From Isochrysis galbana (Eukaryota; Haptophyta; Isochrysidales; Isochrysidaceae): a stretch of DNA of 64,000 nucleotides. Where the stretch lies: the NCBI GenBank assembly GCA_018136815.1, contig CM030938.1:4669724-4733723 (forward strand). The letters are read 5' to 3'. This document shows positions 60,780-64,000 of the stretch, piece by piece. Below the pieces are notes generated by a model. That model was not told the origin of the DNA, searched no databases, and saw nothing but the letters and a program-made list of their open reading frames with translations. The position numbers and the translations under genes are program-made. The stretch's first letter is position 1. The number at the start of each line of letters is the position of its first letter.

Positions 60780-61110
60780 AACAGAGGCTTAGGGTGCTCT
60801 CCGTAGGAGATTGATGGTTGTGAAGTGCCCTCCCATGTTGGGTGCACTGATGGTAGAGGTTTCCACCATTGGGAGGGCAGCTGAGCTGCCCTCCCACATG
60901 AGGTGCTCTTGGGGTGGGAGGTTTTCCCACTGTTGGAGGGGGTCTCCAAGACCCCCTGCATGCTACGCAGAGCCAGCATGGTGGCAACCTGTTCGGTGCC
61001 AGTGTTTGCCACCCTGCGCGCTTGCGCGGGTGTGGTTTGGATGGGCTGGATGGGCTTTGAGAGGGCTTTCTGACGAGCCGCCTCGGGCGGCATGGGGCGT
61101 CCCAGGTGGG
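60780..61110 (-). repeat. Dispersed repeat R4, inverted copy
   Basis: Reverse complement of the R4 blocks at 23350-23730 and 62228-62560. Confidence 0.7.
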
Positions 61111-61194
61111 GCGCGATGGCGAGGGTCGCCTGGAGCGGAGAAGCGACGCCATTCGCGTTGCGCCTGGGTGACCTAGGCGGTCGTGGTAAGCTCG

Positions 61195-61460
61195 GCTCTC
61201 AACATGTTGACCTCTCAACATGTTGACCCCTCAACAAGTTGACCTCTCAACATGTTGACCTCTCAACATGTTGACCTCTCAACAAGTTGACCTCTCAACA
61301 TGTTGACCTCTCAACATGTTGACCTCTCAACATGTTGACCTCTGAACATGTTGACCTCTGAACATGTTGACCTCTGAACATGTTGACCTCTCAACATGTT
61401 GACCCCTCAACATGTTGACCTCTCAACATGTTGACCTCTCAACATGTTGACCCCTCATCG
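61195..61460 (+). repeat. 16-bp satellite array (CTCAACATGTTGACCT)
   Basis: About 16-17 tandem copies of a 16-base unit whose core CAACATGTTG is a palindrome. Variants AAGTTG, CCCCTC and TCTGAA occur in some units. From 61460 to about 61570 it grades into longer, looser CGAACAAGTTGGTT repeats. Confidence 0.95.
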
Positions 61461-61570
61461 AACAAGTTGGTTTTAACCACCGAACAAGTTAGCTCCACTC
61501 ACCGAACAAGTTGGTTCCCGCCTGAACAAGTCGTGAACAAGTTGGTTCCACCCTCAACAAGTTAATTCCA

Positions 61571-62127
61571 GGTAAAAATAAAACTCAACTCCTTCGATTT
61601 TCGAGACGAAAATCGGCGAACCCGAACTTGAGCCCAGGGAGAATCCGAATCAACTCGTATTCAGGCCGAAACCTTCTTGCCAAAGAGCCTAGATACAACA
61701 GATTAGCGAATGGACGGTGTTTCCCACTTCTTGACATTGTCGATGCCATTGTGCACTTTGCGCCCGTTCCGAGATCATAAAAAGTGGTTTATGATCTCCG
61801 GCTGAGGCTCGTTCATGCAATCTGGCATATACATAGCGGGATTATAATTGGCGCTGCGACTACGCTTGTTGCCGCCGCGGCCCGGTCGCTTGGGGTCTCC
61901 CCGAGGATACCAATTTGGGAATCGCTCATGCGTGGCAGCTCACTCTTTGCGAATGCCCTTACGATTTTGGCTGACACCAGGAGCACTGCCATTGCTCCCT
62001 CGGACGGACTGCCCCGACGATCGGATCTCGCCGACGCGCAATGGCGGGCGCCGAGCCTCCCTGACCCTATGAGTTGTGCGCCCTGTTTAGTGGGTTGTCA
62101 GGGCAAACCGGGGCACCCCAAGCGGGG
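61571..62127. other. Intergenic before the assembly gap, no supported gene
   Basis: The ORF at 61784 runs into the gap and shows no domain. Confidence 0.3.
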
Positions 62128-62227
62128 NNNNNNNNNNNNNNNNNNNNNNNNNNNNNNNNNNNNNNNNNNNNNNNNNNNNNNNNNNNNNNNNNNNNNNNNN
62201 NNNNNNNNNNNNNNNNNNNNNNNNNNN
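62128..62227. other. Assembly gap (100 N)
   Basis: Exactly 100 unknown bases, a scaffold gap of unspecified true size. It falls at the edge of repeat R4. Confidence 1.
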
Positions 62228-62615
62228 GCCCCACCTGGGACGCCCCATGCCGCCCGAGGCGGCTCGTCAGAAAGCCCTCTCAGAGCCCATTCAACCCATC
62301 CAAACCACACCCGCGCAGGCGCGCGGGGTGGCGAGCACTGGCACCGAAAAGGTTGCCACCATGGCTCTGCGTAGCATGCAGGGGTCTCTGAGACCCCCTC
62401 CAACAGTGGGAAACCCTCCCACCCCAAGAGCACCTCATGTGGGAGGCAGCTCTGCTGCCCTCCCCATGGTGGAAACCTCTACCATCAGTGCACCCACCAT
62501 GGGAGGGCACTTCACAACCATCAATCTTCCCTGGAGAGCACCCCATGCCTCTGTTTCCCAACTTTGTCGCATTCATCCTAGATGATGCGATTTCCAGGCT
62601 CTTGTTTCCAGGTCC
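62228..62615 (+). repeat. Dispersed repeat R4, direct copy, plus the 2610-2665 relative
   Basis: Matches 23370-23730. The tail 62560-62615 (TTTGTCGCATTCATCCTAGA) resembles 2605-2665. Confidence 0.7.
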
Positions 62616-63739
62616 TTCGCCGTGCGGCCACACGGTGAAGCTCAGGTACATCTAGGTTGGTAGGGTTCGTCCCTAGCGATCTAGAATTCGAGTTCTCGTT
62701 TCGTTCCTTCTAGCCTGTCTGTCAGGTCTAGATTCCAGGTTTCCTCCTTTCGGGTAATCTTGACCCAAAGGAGCCAGGTCGCCTGTCACTCGCTGCGCGC
62801 TTGTCTCAGGCTCTCAGGTTACCTTGTGAAGGCTTGTTTAGCTTCTTGCAAGGCTTGTCGTTTCTTGTTGGGTTCCGGTTCTTTCTTGGGACCTGCTCAC
62901 TTTCGTTGTCGTCCAGGCCTGTTCTTCGTAGGTTCTGCTTGGCCTGGTTAGGGTTTCGTTGCCTTCCCGCGTTCGGCGTTTGGCGTTGGCGTTCGGAAAT
63001 TTCCTCTCACATTCCCTAGGTCCGCTACCCTTGGCTTGTAGGTCCTTGCTTCTTTCTTCTCGGTCAAGGTTTTGGCGAGCAAGTCGGTTGCTCTATCCGC
63101 TCGAGATTTGAGGTTTAATTTGCTATCTCCCCTTGGAGACCGGTGTAGGTTCGCTTCCTAGGTGAGGGAATCTTTCCCCTTGATGCAAGTTACATGCAAG
63201 CCCTTGGCCCCTTTGGTGTTTCTTCCCCTTGGTTGCTACTCAGAAGCGTCTAGAAGGTTCACGCTCAACGGCAAGATTTATTCGGTCGTGAAGATATCTC
63301 GTCGCGATCTGTATCCAAAGTGATCGCCGTGGTCGCGCGACAGGACGCTCCCCTTCGGACTCTCCGCTACGTGGGAAGTTACAACGGAGACACGCTCCGG
63401 CCGTCGCTGCGGAGTCTCTCTCTCTCTCGCTCTCTCTCTCCGTCTCTCGCGACGTGTTTGAGTTATCGGTGATTTGGGGTCGCGGTTGCTTGATAATTTG
63501 CTTGGTTTGGGTGAATGATTCCGGTGTGTTCGTGGGTCGGTGTATCCTGTTGTTCTAAGCTCCGTTGTCCGTCGTTGTTCGCTGCGTCGCTGCACTCAAG
63601 CAGCCTAGGCTCCCTCCCTGAGGGAAGAGTTCTTTGTAGGTCTAACAATCTCTTAAAACCCAACACACTAGGGCCGCTAGGAGCGCCTCGCCGCCCCACA
63701 GCCCTTCGTTCGCCGTTCGTTCCCCGTCCAGACACCCAA
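62616..63739. other. Leader-like region upstream of the last ORF, no gene seen
   Basis: T-rich, with many AGGTT(C/T) words on the plus strand and no long ORF of sound composition. It could be the LTR or leader of an element whose body lies beyond the window. Confidence 0.3.
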
Positions 63740-64000
63740 ATGGGGTTGCCCGACCCAGTCCAGAATTTCATTCACCCGACTCCCGGTGGGGAGGAGGGCC
63801 AAAGCGCCGCGCTAGCCGCCGGTGCTGCTCGCGACGGAGTGGCTCAGAGCCCTCCGGCTCCGCTCGACTCGACAAGCACGAAATCGAAGCTTGCGTCCTC
63901 GGCCGCAGAGGAGGAACCCCTCAGGGAACCTTCTCTGCCCGCTGCAGCTTTTGCTCCCGTGGGATGTCCGAGTGATCCCACGGCTTCTGAGGCTACACCA
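63740..64000 (+). CDS. Start of an ORF running off the window, unknown product
   Basis: ATG at 63740 opens MGLPDPVQNFIHPTPGGEE and stays open for 87 codons to the window end. Rich in Ala, Pro, Ser and Glu; likely a disordered N-terminus. It may be a retroelement gag-like start or a host gene; the visible part does not decide. Confidence 0.35.
   Translation, partial: MGLPDPVQNFIHPTPGGEEGQSAALAAGAARDGVAQSPPAPLDSTSTKSKLASSAAEEEPLREPSLPAAAFAPVGCPSDPTASEATP

Noticed and set aside
61195..61460. CRISPR-like array
   Set aside because: Units are contiguous 16-mers without unique spacers, in a eukaryotic context with no cas genes.

Overview
The window looks like nuclear DNA from a GC-rich single-celled eukaryote, most likely a chromist or haptophyte-type alga. 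That placement is an inference from gene style and content, not from a marker gene. Supporting signs are spliceosomal GT-AG introns, very long pyrimidine/purine tracts, large low-complexity protein inserts, dense non-LTR retroelement debris and a 100-base assembly gap (62128-62227). No rRNA, tRNA, CRISPR or bacterial operon structure was seen.

Host genes, left to right: a protein with two copies of an unnamed ~85-residue beta-type module (172-1362, +); the anaphase-promoting complex scaffold APC1 in several exons (about 13041 down to 7125, -); a trichohyalin-like coiled-coil protein (17928-19691, +); an ANGEL/CCR4-type nuclease-fold protein (27601-26252, -); a small rhodanese whose catalytic cysteine codon is TGA (36584-36129, -); a giant soluble-type adenylyl cyclase with an AAA/STAND ATPase, 11 exons (37911-48618, +); a DegT/DnrJ/EryC1/StrS aminotransferase (53296-51947, -); and a short TPR-like ORF (57988-58275, +). 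A few weaker ORFs are listed with low confidence.

The most exciting gene is the rhodanese. UGA sits exactly where the family has its catalytic Cys, the reading frame continues with the rest of the active-site loop and the C-terminal signature to a TAG, and 80 bases past that stop the same strand folds by eye into a type II SECIS element (AUGA quartet, ~12-bp helix, apical AA bulge, 8-bp mini-helix, UGA), followed by AATAAA. This is what a rhodanese selenoprotein gene should look like.

The rest is mostly mobile DNA. A complete 4.07-kb LINE (29871-33944, -) has a 19-bp target-site duplication, interrupts an older element in frame, carries a reverse transcriptase and a CCHC finger, ends in oligo(T), and has no visible endonuclease domain. 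It starts exactly with an 18-nt hairpin placed 4 nt before ATG. Copies of that 5-prime architecture occur at least ten more times, with stems that differ in sequence yet stay paired (compensatory and G.U changes). Several copies graft the hairpin-ATG 5-prime end onto only the 3-prime part of LINE ORF2, which suggests non-autonomous elements parasitising one LINE machinery. Other repeats include a TIR element with internal 208-bp tandem units, a double-palindrome MITE, a 16-bp satellite built on CAACATGTTG, and long (GA)n/(CT)n tracts around the cyclase first exon and across 54-58 kb.
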